This document shows, piece after piece, positions 35,687 through 45,600 of a stretch of DNA of 64,000 bases. The position numbers were made by a program, and so were the translations under genes. The DNA is taken from contig LUOR01000004.1 in assembly GCA_001626925.1 (NCBI GenBank), positions 1 through 64,000 on the forward strand, in the 5' to 3' direction. The stretch's first letter is position 1. The number at the start of each line of letters is the position of its first letter. Origin of the DNA: Moraxellaceae bacterium REDSEA-S32_B1 (GTDB lineage Bacteria; Pseudomonadota; Gammaproteobacteria; Pseudomonadales; Moraxellaceae). The notes under the pieces were generated by a model. It was not told the DNA's origin. It saw only the letters and a list, made by a program, of their open reading frames with translations, and did not search any database.

Positions 35687-38600
35687 TCCTAATTCCGAAA
35701 ATAAAACTGCCAATGACGATCATTTACCTGTAGACGGTTGGTTTGATCGGCTGATTCAATTTTCCATCAATAATGCCATTTGGGTAATGCTCTTTATCGT
35801 AGTGTGGATCGTGGTCGGGGTATGGAGCTATCAAAAACTCCCGATCGATGCTGTACCTGACATTACCAATACCCAAGTGCAGGTTAATAGCCAAGCCAAT
35901 GGCTTTACGGCATTGGAGATGGAGCAACGGGTCACCTATCCGATCGAAACCGCAATGGCAGGTATGCCAAAGCTCGAATATACACGCTCAATCTCACGTT
36001 ATGGCTTGTCGCAAGTCACCATTGTCTTTGAAGACGGTACGGATATTTATTGGGCAAGACAGCAGATCAACCAACGGCTACAAGAGGCGCAAGGCGATTT
36101 GCCTGAGCAAGTCGAAACCAAAATGTCACCGATCTCCACAGGATTGGGTGAGATTTATCAATGGGTACTGCTTGCAGAGCCGAATGCGAAAAAAGAGGAT
36201 GGCACACCTTACACGGCGATGGATTTACGAGAGTTGCAAGATTGGGTGGTACGTCCACAGCTACAACGTGTTGAAGGTGTGGCGGAGATCAACAGCATCG
36301 GTGGTTTTAACAAGACCTACGTAGTGTCACCTGATTTTAATACCATGCAACAACTGCAAATCAGTCTTGCCGATTTGCAAACTGCGTTGTCAGAAAACAA
36401 TGAAAATCGTGGTGCAGGTTTTATTGAAGAAAATGGTCAGCAAATCACCGTGCGTGTACCGGGTGTATTAGGTTCGGTCGAGGATATTGCCAATGTGGTC
36501 GTGAGTGAGCGTTCGGGTGTGCCGATTCGAGTAGCTGACATCGCCTCGGTGTCGATCGGTCATGATCTGCGTACAGGTGCTGCAACCTACAACGGTGAAG
36601 AAACCGTGTTGGGTGTGGCAATGATGATGATGGGTGAAAATAGTCGTAGCGTCGCCATTGATCTCGATCAAAAAGTCAAGGAAATTCAGCAGTATTTACC
36701 CAAAGGCGTGAAGATCGAAACGGTCTATAACCGTACCACACTGGTGGAAAAAGCCATTAAAACCGTGCAGAAAAACCTTGTCGAAGGGGCGATCTTAGTT
36801 ATCGTGATTCTGTTTGTTTTTCTTGGGAACGTCCGTGCGGCATTGATCACTGCTTGTGTGATTCCACTGTCGATGCTATTTACCTTAACAGGCATGGCAG
36901 AGCAAAAAGTCAGTGCCAACTTAATGAGTTTGGGCGCACTGGATTTCGGGATTATCGTCGATGGTGCAGTGGTGATCGTGGAAAACTGTATTCGACGACT
37001 CGCAGAACAACAAAAGCATCTCGGGCGAATATTGACACGGCAAGAGCGCTTTAAAGAAGTCTTCCTCGCTGCCAAGCAAGCTCGTCGTCCGCTCATCTTT
37101 GGTCAAACCATTATCATGGTGGTGTATTTGCCGATCTTTGCTTTGACAGGTGTGGAAGCCAAACTGTTCCACCCAATGGCATTTACCGTGGTGCTTGCGC
37201 TACTTGGTGCGATGATTCTTTCTGTGACTTTCGTCCCTGCGGCGGTGGCGTTATTCGTCAAAGGTGAAGTGAAGGAAAAAGAAAGTCGTTGGATGGCGTG
37301 GTTGAAACAGCGTTATCTCGCTGTTTTGGATTGGGCGTATCAGTTTAAATATTTTGTCGTGGCAACGGTGAGCTGTGTACTGGTTTTTACCGCAGTGCTA
37401 TTTAGCCAAATGGGTAGTGAGTTTGCACCGCAGTTGCAAGAGGGCGACTTTGCAGTACAACAATTGCGTGCGCCAAGTACAGGATTAGATCAGTCCTTGA
37501 TCATGCAGGAAAATACTGAAAAGTTGCTCCTGAAAGAATTTCCTGAAATCAAAGCGGTGTTCTCTCGTACAGGGACGGCAGAAGTTGCCACCGATGTCAT
37601 GCCACCGAATATTTCCGATGGTTTTATTATCCTTAAGCCAAAGTCTGAATGGGAAAATTCGAAACAAAGCCTCGATGATTTACGCAATCGCATGCAGGCT
37701 TTCCTTGCCACTTTGCCGGGAAATAATAGTGAATTTTCACAACCAATCGAGCTGCGTTTTAATGAGTTAATCTCAGGTGTGCGTAGTGATATCGGGGTCA
37801 AATTGTTTGGCGATGATATGGAAGTGCTTGGTGCAGAGGCAGAGAAAATCGCTGATAAAATCAAGCAAATCTCAGGTGCATCAGCGGTCAATGTTGAGCA
37901 AACATCGGGTTTACCACTACTCAATGTGGCAGTGAATCGTGATCTCGCAGGGCAATATGGACTGTCCAGTCGTGATATTCAAGACATCGTATCGGCAAGT
38001 ATTGGCGGTGAAAATGTCGGGCAAATGCTGCAAGGCGATCGCCGTTTTGACCTCGTGGTGCGTCTTGATGATGCACAGCGTACTGTGGCGCAATTGGCGC
38101 AACTACCGATTGCATTGCCAAATGGTGGTTTGATCCAACTGCAAGATGTGGCAGAAGTTGAAAACATCATGGGTATCAATCAAGTCAGCCGTGAAAATGG
38201 TAAACGTCGCATCGTGGTGACTGCCAATGTTGAAGGGCGTGATCTCGGTTCATTCGTGGCAGAGATTCAAAGCACCTTATCACAGCAAGAACTCCCTGCC
38301 GGTTATTGGCTAGAGTATGGCGGTCAATTTGAAAATCTCGCTTCAGCAAAAGCTCGGATGCAGATCGTGATTCCATTGGCATTGATCATGATCTTTGTCT
38401 TACTCATGGCGGTATTCTCCAATGTCAAACAAAGCCTATTGGTCTTCATGGGCGTACCGTTTGCTTTGACTGGTGGTGTGGTGGCGCTGTGGCTACGTGA
38501 TATTCCGCTGTCCATGTCGGCAGGTGTGGGATTTATCGCCTTGTCAGGTGTGGCGGTGTTGAACGGTTTGGTGATGCTCAGCTTTATGCGGGAGCTTCGG

Positions 38601-38864
38601 GAGCAAGGTATGTCGATCGTTGAGGCAACGTGGCAAGGGGCAATCCTGCGCTTACGTCCTGTGTTGATGACGGCATGTGTGGCATCGTTTGGCTTTATTC
38701 CGATGGCGATTGCTACGGGTACAGGTGCGGAAGTTCAGCGACCGTTGGCAACGGTGGTGATCGGTGGGATTATTTCCTCGACCTTGCTGACTTTGGTGGT
38801 GTTGCCTGTGTTGTATCGGTGGATGAATAGTAAGGCGGAGCAATCTGTCACTGCGAAAACTTAA
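35676..38864 (+). CDS. czcA: heavy-metal efflux RND transporter CzcA
   Basis: A 1062-residue inner-membrane proton-driven pump with the RND plan: one helix, a large periplasmic loop, six helices, a second loop and six more helices. VDAVPDITNTQVQVNSQ and TYPIETAMAG mark the HME family. The fourth helix carries DFGIIVDGAVVIVEN with Asp423, Asp429 and Glu436, the HME1-type residues linked to Zn/Co/Cd rather than Cu/Ag export. The C-terminal signature MSAGVGFIALSGVAVLNG is present. AAAGGAGAGG precedes the ATG inside czcB. A CzcD or two-component regulator is not seen nearby. Confidence 0.93.
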   Translation: MDTNPNSENKTANDDHLPVDGWFDRLIQFSINNAIWVMLFIVVWIVVGVWSYQKLPIDAVPDITNTQVQVNSQANGFTALEMEQRVTYPIETAMAGMPKLEYTRSISRYGLSQVTIVFEDGTDIYWARQQINQRLQEAQGDLPEQVETKMSPISTGLGEIYQWVLLAEPNAKKEDGTPYTAMDLRELQDWVVRPQLQRVEGVAEINSIGGFNKTYVVSPDFNTMQQLQISLADLQTALSENNENRGAGFIEENGQQITVRVPGVLGSVEDIANVVVSERSGVPIRVADIASVSIGHDLRTGAATYNGEETVLGVAMMMMGENSRSVAIDLDQKVKEIQQYLPKGVKIETVYNRTTLVEKAIKTVQKNLVEGAILVIVILFVFLGNVRAALITACVIPLSMLFTLTGMAEQKVSANLMSLGALDFGIIVDGAVVIVENCIRRLAEQQKHLGRILTRQERFKEVFLAAKQARRPLIFGQTIIMVVYLPIFALTGVEAKLFHPMAFTVVLALLGAMILSVTFVPAAVALFVKGEVKEKESRWMAWLKQRYLAVLDWAYQFKYFVVATVSCVLVFTAVLFSQMGSEFAPQLQEGDFAVQQLRAPSTGLDQSLIMQENTEKLLLKEFPEIKAVFSRTGTAEVATDVMPPNISDGFIILKPKSEWENSKQSLDDLRNRMQAFLATLPGNNSEFSQPIELRFNELISGVRSDIGVKLFGDDMEVLGAEAEKIADKIKQISGASAVNVEQTSGLPLLNVAVNRDLAGQYGLSSRDIQDIVSASIGGENVGQMLQGDRRFDLVVRLDDAQRTVAQLAQLPIALPNGGLIQLQDVAEVENIMGINQVSRENGKRRIVVTANVEGRDLGSFVAEIQSTLSQQELPAGYWLEYGGQFENLASAKARMQIVIPLALIMIFVLLMAVFSNVKQSLLVFMGVPFALTGGVVALWLRDIPLSMSAGVGFIALSGVAVLNGLVMLSFMRELREQGMSIVEATWQGAILRLRPVLMTACVASFGFIPMAIATGTGAEVQRPLATVVIGGIISSTLLTLVVLPVLYRWMNSKAEQSVTAKT

Positions 38865-38893
38865 AAGGCTTTAAACACAATTTAAGCAAAAAT

Positions 38894-38930
38894 AAACCTC
38901 ACAGATTCGGATTGGGTCTGTGGGGTTTTT
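38894..38930 (+). terminator. czc operon terminator
   Basis: A 9-bp stem CCTCACAGA/TCTGTGGGG (one G-T pair) with an 11-base loop and a T5 run. It lies about 30 bases after the czcA stop. Confidence 0.8.
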
Positions 38931-39027
38931 CTTTGGGAAATGAATGGTTTAAATTTGAAAAATTTAAGGATATAGTAGAAAAATCAATGATGTTAACGCA
39001 CTGCTTGGACTAAAAAAGGATAATAAA

Positions 39028-40584
39028 TTGAGTCAGATTTGTAGCTTCGAAGATTGTGAAAGAGATGTTTTTCAAGATCGTCAAGAGTGCGTTTTGCATT
39101 GTGAAAAGAAAGATTACTCAACTGACTGGTTCAATATTAAAATATTAGCTAATTTCTACGATGAATTGATTGAATATATTGCTAATTTCATTTTTCATCC
39201 TTTATGGGGAAGCAGTCAAGATTTAAATATTGATAGCATTGACTCATTAAAAAGATATCTCAAAGATGAATTTTCTATAGACGATGTAATTTCCGATTTA
39301 CCTTTAACAGTTGCATTTAATGGAATTTTTTTTCCTTGTAGAGATGACAGAGACCGCTTTGACTATTTCAAAATCTTAAAAAAGTTAGAAAGTATCCATT
39401 TTGGATTCTGTAAGTTTTCATTGAGTTGGATTGATCTTCCTGAAGTTAAATTTTTTTATCAAGACTGTGAGTTCAATACATATTGGTATATTTCAAAATC
39501 CAAATTGCTTGGAAATATGAATAATGTTCTCTATCAAAACTGTATCTTCAACGGGGCTGTAAGTACTCATTTTGAGGCTGATGAAGAAAGAGTCTTAGAA
39601 ATTTCATTATTTAACGATTGCACTTTTAGGAAAAGTCTTGTGCTAAGTAGCTTAGCTATAACGAAGCCTTTATTTAAAAATACAGAAAATATAGTGGTTG
39701 AAATACCCGAACTTCAAATACGCAGATGCAATATTGAAAATGAATTTTTGTTAAGTGATTTAAAAACGAATTTATTACATATTGAAAAATCTAAATTTTT
39801 ATCAAAAGTAGAAATACAAAAATGTGATATTGCCGAAGCCAAGTTTATTGATTCAGATTTTAAATCTTCATTTGATGCCTATGGAACGAGCTTTGGAAAT
39901 TTTTTTGCTGCGACAACCATTTTCAGTGACTTTGCAGGATTTGAACGATGCGAATTTGGCAAAGCAAGCGATGAAAATGGTGTAGCTCAATTCGAATACG
40001 TCACTTTTTTAAGCTTTGCGAATATTCGAAATACGATTTTTCATCAAGGTTTAAACTTAGAAGATACCAACCTCAAAGAAGCACCGAACTTTTTAAATAT
40101 TCAACTTTTATCTGACAATACCAACCGCGAAACCTACCGCATCATCAAACATTCTTTCGACAAAATCGGCAACCACATCGAAGCAAACCGTTTCTATGCA
40201 AAAGAAATGGATAAGTATCAGCAGAGTTTAAAAGACAAACCGATTAGCCAAGAAAAAATTATCTTTTGGCTCAATAAATATTCCTCAAATTTTGGGCAAA
40301 GCTACCTGTTACCTATTTTTTGGATTGCAGTTTTTACTGGAATTTATTATTTGATTATTCAGGGCTATGAATCCGAAATACTTTACAGCTCTTATCTGCC
40401 GTGGAACGAGAAGATCAACTTTTTTGCGACTAAATTGAATGATGTTGCATCTAATGTAATTCCTTTTAAAAACCTGATGAAAGAGAGTAAGGGCTATGAA
40501 TTTATTACATTAATTTTCTATGTGGTTTTGGCAAGTCTGATTTGGCAAACCATCGTCGCATTGAAACGATACACGCAACGATAG
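39028..40584 (+). CDS. orphan: zinc-finger-like N-terminus, pentapeptide-like body, two-helix C-terminus
   Basis: A 518-residue protein not closely recognised. Residues 5-25 read C-x4-C-x10-C-x2-H-C, a likely zinc site. The centre (about 120-350) has irregular strand-like segments of the type CTFRKSLVLS, CDIAEAKFIDSDFKSS, CEFGKAS, FANIRNTIFHQGLNLEDTNL, a degenerate pentapeptide-repeat helix. A helical stretch (about 365-425) leads to two membrane helices (about 425-447 and 490-512) and a basic end. Such pentapeptide-plus-two-helix proteins resemble ion-channel-like effectors. Base composition is AT-rich compared with its neighbours, which suggests acquisition. The start is TTG with AAGGATAA upstream. 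Confidence 0.65.
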   Translation: MSQICSFEDCERDVFQDRQECVLHCEKKDYSTDWFNIKILANFYDELIEYIANFIFHPLWGSSQDLNIDSIDSLKRYLKDEFSIDDVISDLPLTVAFNGIFFPCRDDRDRFDYFKILKKLESIHFGFCKFSLSWIDLPEVKFFYQDCEFNTYWYISKSKLLGNMNNVLYQNCIFNGAVSTHFEADEERVLEISLFNDCTFRKSLVLSSLAITKPLFKNTENIVVEIPELQIRRCNIENEFLLSDLKTNLLHIEKSKFLSKVEIQKCDIAEAKFIDSDFKSSFDAYGTSFGNFFAATTIFSDFAGFERCEFGKASDENGVAQFEYVTFLSFANIRNTIFHQGLNLEDTNLKEAPNFLNIQLLSDNTNRETYRIIKHSFDKIGNHIEANRFYAKEMDKYQQSLKDKPISQEKIIFWLNKYSSNFGQSYLLPIFWIAVFTGIYYLIIQGYESEILYSSYLPWNEKINFFATKLNDVASNVIPFKNLMKESKGYEFITLIFYVVLASLIWQTIVALKRYTQR

Positions 40585-40802
40585 GCAGGTATTTCTTACA
40601 TCATTGCAAACTTGTCACCTCTCGCCACTGCGTAGAATCATCGATTAGATTAATTTAACCGAGTATTGAGCTGACAAAAATAGCGCAAGCAGTGTAAATA
40701 ATTGTAGGTAAAGCTGGCGGAAACAATTCTTTTTATTGTATTTTATGGTGAACGACAAATACCCTTTTGTCGTCAGCTCTTTGGATGGAACCAAATTTTT
40801 CT

Positions 40803-41450
40803 ATGAACATTCTCATTGTTGATGATCATCCCTTATTTCGACATGCTTTGATCCAAGCGGTTCGATATAGTCTGCCGCAAGCTTCGATTAGCGAAACGGC
40901 ATCGGTTGCCGAGTTGTACCAACGCCTAGAAACAGGTGCAGAGCCTGATTTGGTGTTGCTCGATTTACATTTGCCTGGTGCATCGGGTTTTTCTGCTTTG
41001 GTGCATGTGCGTTCGCAGTTTCCGACGATTCCGATTATCGTGGTGTCTGCACATGAAGAAGCCAATATTATTCAGCGTTCGATTGCGCATGGTGCGATGG
41101 GCTATATCCCAAAATCTGCGCCACCTGCCAATATTGGCGAAGCGATCAAAGCGGTTTTAGAGGGTGATATTTGGTTGCCACCAAACTTTGCGCATCATCC
41201 GAATGATCCACGTGCAGCCAGTGAAACAGAGCTTGCCGATAAGATTCAATCACTGACGCCACAGCAGTTTCGTGTGTTGATGATGGTGGCGGAAGGCTTG
41301 CTTAACAAGCAAATTGCTTATGAACTAGATGTATCAGAAGCGACGATTAAGGCGCATGTCACAGCGATCTTCCGTAAGCTTGGTGTTCAAAATCGTACGC
41401 AAGCGGTTTTGGCGATTGGGGCATTGACCATCGAAGAGCCGAAGTTCTAA
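40803..41450 (+). CDS. crbR: LuxR-type response regulator, CrbR/ErdR-like
   Basis: A 215-residue response regulator. The receiver domain starts MNILIVDDHPLFRHAL; Asp54 in LVLLDLHLP is the phosphorylation site and IPKSAP the conserved lysine. A LuxR-type helix-turn-helix lies at about 150-210 (LTPQQFRVLMMVAEGLLNKQIAYELDVSEATIKAHVTAIFRKLGV). A symporter-histidine kinase (crbS) and actP lie within 6 kb. In Pseudomonas and Vibrio, CrbR (ErdR) with CrbS controls acs and acetate use. The name is given by context plus domain type. In-frame ATGs at 40767 and 40785 are alternatives. Confidence 0.82.
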   Translation: MNILIVDDHPLFRHALIQAVRYSLPQASISETASVAELYQRLETGAEPDLVLLDLHLPGASGFSALVHVRSQFPTIPIIVVSAHEEANIIQRSIAHGAMGYIPKSAPPANIGEAIKAVLEGDIWLPPNFAHHPNDPRAASETELADKIQSLTPQQFRVLMMVAEGLLNKQIAYELDVSEATIKAHVTAIFRKLGVQNRTQAVLAIGALTIEEPKF

Positions 41451-41462
41451 AAATATTCTTCG

Positions 41463-41547
41463 TATTTTAATGCACTACTTCGTTAACCATCACTCGATGT
41501 ACTACAAGTACACCATCGTTCGGTTGCCTCGTATTGCAATTAAAATA
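41463..41547. repeat. dispersed imperfect palindrome, copy A
   Basis: An 85-base imperfect palindrome centred on GTAC-TACAA-GTAC (41499-41511), with outer arms TATTTTAAT...ATTAAAATA. It lies 13 bases after the crbR stop. The order GTTAA, GTAC, GTAC-ACC, TCGGT, AATTAAA, CTTTGACTA recurs near 48.6 kb and, more loosely, near 59.3 kb. Confidence 0.6.
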
Positions 41548-41572
41548 CTTTGACTATTAGGTTGTGTTGAAG

Positions 41573-41604
41573 AAAAAAGCTTAGCCTGACGACTAAGCTT
41601 TTTT
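41573..41604. terminator. bidirectional terminator between crbR and unknown gene
   Basis: Stem AAAAAAGCTTAG/CTAAGCTTTTTT with an 8-base loop, usable by the rightward crbR transcript and the leftward gene ending at 41641. Confidence 0.88.
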
Positions 41605-41640
41605 GTTGTTGAAACTGATGTGTATAACTCAATCATACAT

Positions 41641-42402
41641 TTAAACTAGATAATCTTGTTTTGCACGTTGATCAGCACAGTTTAACGGATTCATTGCACA
41701 TTCCAGTTCGTCGATTTGCGCTTCAGTCACCAAGCCTTTTTCAATAAAGAATTGAGCCACTTGCTCATCTTGCATACTCAGGAATACAGGGTCATAGACG
41801 CCAAGCTGACTAAATAGCAGAGCCGTTTCTAAGCAGTTGAAGCGATCCAAATATACGCTGTCTTCATAGATCAAGAACAAATGTTCATTCTTAGATTCGC
41901 TATCGACACGCAGTGCTTTGGCAAGCGTATCAGGTTTGGTTTTGATCCAAAGCAAGTCAGATAGCTCATCGAACTGCACAAGGTCGATGCCAAGCTGACC
42001 AGTTTTGACCAAGCCAAGCCATACTTTAAACACGAGTACCGCACCGCCACGAAGCAACATGCTCCAAATCTGATGACGTGTATCGTGATCAAGGTCTTCT
42101 GCTGCGTTGCTCAGAATGTCGATAAACCGTTCTTCTTGTTTTGCCAACTGATCAAATAAGCCCAAACCTTGTGGGTGAAACGCAGCAGGCGCAAACACAT
42201 CAAAATTTAGTCGTTTAAAGACGGTGAGTGCAAGCGGAATCGCACTTTGATAAATCGTGTCAAGTGCCGTGATTTGTGCAGGCGTAAGCTGTTGCTGTGC
42301 AGATAGGCTTTGCCAGTCGATCGACGGCAAAATTGAATTTTCTGCATATTGGCGTTGTAGACTTTGCATGGCTTCTGGATGTTGATTTGATTGGATATAC
42401 AT
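41641..42402 (-). CDS. conserved-looking hypothetical protein within the crb cluster
   Basis: A 253-residue soluble protein with no signal peptide or membrane helix. It is predicted mostly helical and acidic, and I do not recognise a family. Visible stretches include PAQITALDTIYQSAIPLALTVFKRL, a DHDTRHQIWSMLLRGGAVLVFKVWLGL segment, and an acidic, Leu-rich end (EKGLVTEAQIDELECAMNPLNC) with two Cys. The ATG at 42402 has AAAAGGAAC ahead; an earlier frame start at 42438 has none. It lies between crbR and crbS, in the crbS direction, with 283 bases between. A role in acetate or carbon metabolism is only inferred from position. Confidence 0.75.
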   Translation of the reverse strand: MYIQSNQHPEAMQSLQRQYAENSILPSIDWQSLSAQQQLTPAQITALDTIYQSAIPLALTVFKRLNFDVFAPAAFHPQGLGLFDQLAKQEERFIDILSNAAEDLDHDTRHQIWSMLLRGGAVLVFKVWLGLVKTGQLGIDLVQFDELSDLLWIKTKPDTLAKALRVDSESKNEHLFLIYEDSVYLDRFNCLETALLFSQLGVYDPVFLSMQDEQVAQFFIEKGLVTEAQIDELECAMNPLNCADQRAKQDYLV

Positions 42403-42639
42403 GATGTTGTTCCTTTTGGCAGGAGAATCTTGTTGCATTAATTGTTGTATTTGAAAAAAGTCAATAATATTAGACTAAAGTATGAATTGACCATTTTCTA
42501 GTATTTTAATATTTTGAAATCATTGAGTTAGTATAATTGTAAGAAAGTGTACAATTGTTCACTTAAGTAAAGAAGCACTTTTGCCATATCTAAGCCGAAA
42601 AAATTGCTCAAACAACGGATTTGTTGACTGGATCGACAG

Positions 42640-42675
42640 AAGTGCTGAGCAAAAATGTCATTATTCAGCACTTTT
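42640..42675 (-). terminator. possible crbS terminator
   Basis: AAGTGCTGA pairs with TCAGCACTT (perfect 9-bp stem, large loop of about 17 bases) within 45 bases of the crbS stop. The loop is long and the T-run is short, so this is a weak terminator or a regulatory hairpin. Confidence 0.5.
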
Positions 42676-42684
42676 ATCTATGAT

Positions 42685-45600
42685 TTATGGATTTTGAAGT
42701 TTAATACTTGATAAGAACGCTCGAAGTGCAGCAGGTTTTAGTGGTTTTTTCAGCAAGGCAATGTTCATTGCTTTAAGCTTTTCAGGTAGATCAGGGTCAC
42801 TATCTGCGGTGATCAGTGCTGTTGGGATATGCTTTTGCTGGTGGCTTTGGATAAAGTCGAGTCCATATTGCTCATCATTGAGATGTTGATCAATCAACCA
42901 TACATGGATTTCATGGGTGTTGAGCACGTCTAAAGCTTGGGTGGTATCTAATGCGGTATAGACTTGATAGCCCCATTTTTGCAGTAAGTTTTGCATACCG
43001 TCTAAGATGGTTGGGTCATTGTCTAAGCAGAGAATCTTTAAAGATTTTTGTGGCGCAGTGAAGTTGCTTGGCATTGCTTGTTGTACCGCAGGTGCAACCA
43101 CCGTTGGTACTTCTAAGATAAAGCTTGAGCCTTTACCGACTTGAGAATTAACCTGTACCGAATAGTTCAATACATGGGTCATACGCTCGACGATGGCAAG
43201 TCCTAGCCCCAAGCCTTGCTCACCCCAGGGTGACTCGTGTCCACCTCGTTCAAATTCTTTAAACAATTTGTGCTGTTGTGCTTCGGGAATCCCAGGTCCT
43301 GTATCCCAAACACCAATGCGAATATGACCGTTTTGACTGGTACTGCGTAGTACACCGACCACTACACGCCCTGAAGCGGTATAGCGCAAGGCATTACTGA
43401 CAAAGTTCTGCAATATACGACGTATCCACTGCGGATCAGTATCAATCCAAAAGTGCGTATCATGAATGTGAAGCTCAATCTGCCGTTGTTCTGCGATCGC
43501 ACTAAACTGTAATCGTAGATCGCTCAGTAAATCTTGTAGATTATACGTACGGCGATTTGGCTTGATCGAGCCACCTTCGAGTTTGGCAATGTCAAGTAGC
43601 GCAGAGAGCATACTTTCTGCACCAAACAAGGCACGATCGAGTTGTTCCAAAGTTTTTTGATCATCGGCGTGAAAGGCACTTTGTTCTAATGCCGCGCTAA
43701 ATAGTCGTGCGGCGTGCATCGGTTGCAAGAGATCGTGACTTGCTGCTGCGAGGAAGCGACTTTTTGATTTGTTGGCTTGGTCGGCTTGTTGCAGGGCAAG
43801 GTGTTGTTCATCTAAGGCATGTTCGAGCTGCGCAGTACGCTCACTGACACGTGCTTCAAGGATGGCTTCATTTTCACGGAAAGCAGTAATGTCGGCATAG
43901 GTGGTGACAAAGCCACCGCCTTCGATCGGATTACCTCGCATCTGAATCACACGACCATCTTCACGAATCCGTTCAAACTCGTGCGCACTGCCTTGTTTCA
44001 TCCAGTTGATCCGCTTATTGACGTGTTCTTCAACTTCGCCCGGACCACATTCGCCACGTTCTGCATTGTATCGAATCAGGTCGGCAACAGGACAACCGAC
44101 ATAGACTAGCTCTTTGGGATAATCAAATAGCGTCAGATATTGGCTATTCCATGCCACGAGGCACATATTGGCATCGACCACGCTCACCCCTTGCGTCATA
44201 TGGTCGATCATGGTCATGATCAGATTTTGGTTAAAGCGTTGCCACTGCGAAGCTTGATCGAGAATATTCGCAACTTGTCCAAGTGCTAAGCCATTATCCA
44301 CCAGTGCTGTGGTCAACAGGGTGCGTGCTGATGCTGTGCCAATCGCACTGGCAAGGAACTGCTCACTAAAACGCCACCACATGCTATTGGCAAGTTGTTG
44401 TGGATCAAGATAAACCATTTGCTGACGTGCGAATTGTTCAAAGGCGTGTTTAGTACTGCGCTCCCCAGCGATACGAGAGCAGAGTGCGATTAAGTCAGCG
44501 ATTTTTAAATGGGAAACGTGTTCATTGGCGAGATATTTTAAATTCGATACCGTTTCTACCGCTGTGCTATGGGTTGGTGCTGTGGGTACAGTTGGTAAGG
44601 GTTTGGCATCATAAAAGAAAAAACTTTCCGCTTGGATTTGCTCTGCCACACTCGGGCGATAAAGTCGTGAAAAGCGGTAGTAGCAAAACATATTTGCACC
44701 CAATGACCACAGTACGCCATGCGTAAGCGGTGCAAGTGAGCTAAAACCAAATAATGCCTCAGGTCGTAACCATGCTTGATGATAAGGACCATGATCAAGA
44801 ATATGTTGACCCCATGCAAGGTATTCAGTCGGTAAACTGCGTAACACGGTTGGCATGAGTAGGGTATAGACCCAAACACTAAAGCCAACGAGTAAACCGA
44901 TACATACACCTTGCTTACTACCACTGCGCCAATACAGTCCGCCGATCAATGCAGGAGCAAACTGCGCCACCGCACTAAAGGCAAGCAAGCCAAACACAGA
45001 GAGTTGATTGATATCTGCAAAGAAATGATAAAAGGAAAAACCGAGTAGCATCACAGCGAGAATGGAAATTCGACGCACCAGTTTCAACATCTGTGGCATA
45101 CGTGGATCATGACGAGAGATGATGTTGAAGCGCCACAACACAGGCATGATCAAGTCGTTACTGAGCATGATCGATAAGGCAACAGAAGATACCAGTAGCA
45201 TCCCCGTTGATGCAGAAAATCCACCTAAGAATGCAAGTAAAGTGAGCCAATCATTACCATAGCTCATCGGAAGCATCAGTACAGCCGCATCAGCAACAGG
45301 AAGCACATTGCTCGGTGCATGAATCGCCCAACTGGCAAGTGGAATAATCGCCAAGATAGTGAGAATCAAATACGCACCAAACCAACGACGTGCGCCATTG
45401 ATATGGTTTTCATCTTTCAGCTCAACCACAGCGACGTGGAACTGACGAGGTAGACAAATCATTGCCAATGCAGCAAGTAGCGTCTGAATCCAAAAAGTAT
45501 CAGGTACACCGACCTGTTGGACGAGATTGACCGTTTCCGCTACGTCACGACTGACTTGATGCAGATTGTCTTTTGATGCAAATAAAAAGAAGACTGCCAC

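Noticed and set aside
36725-37096. 123-codon minus-strand frame in czcA
   Set aside because: Antisense shadow of the CzcA membrane region; no start signal.
39028-40584. reading the orphan as a standard pentapeptide-repeat resistance (Qnr-like) protein
   Set aside because: The repeats are too irregular, and Qnr proteins lack the zinc-site start and membrane helices.
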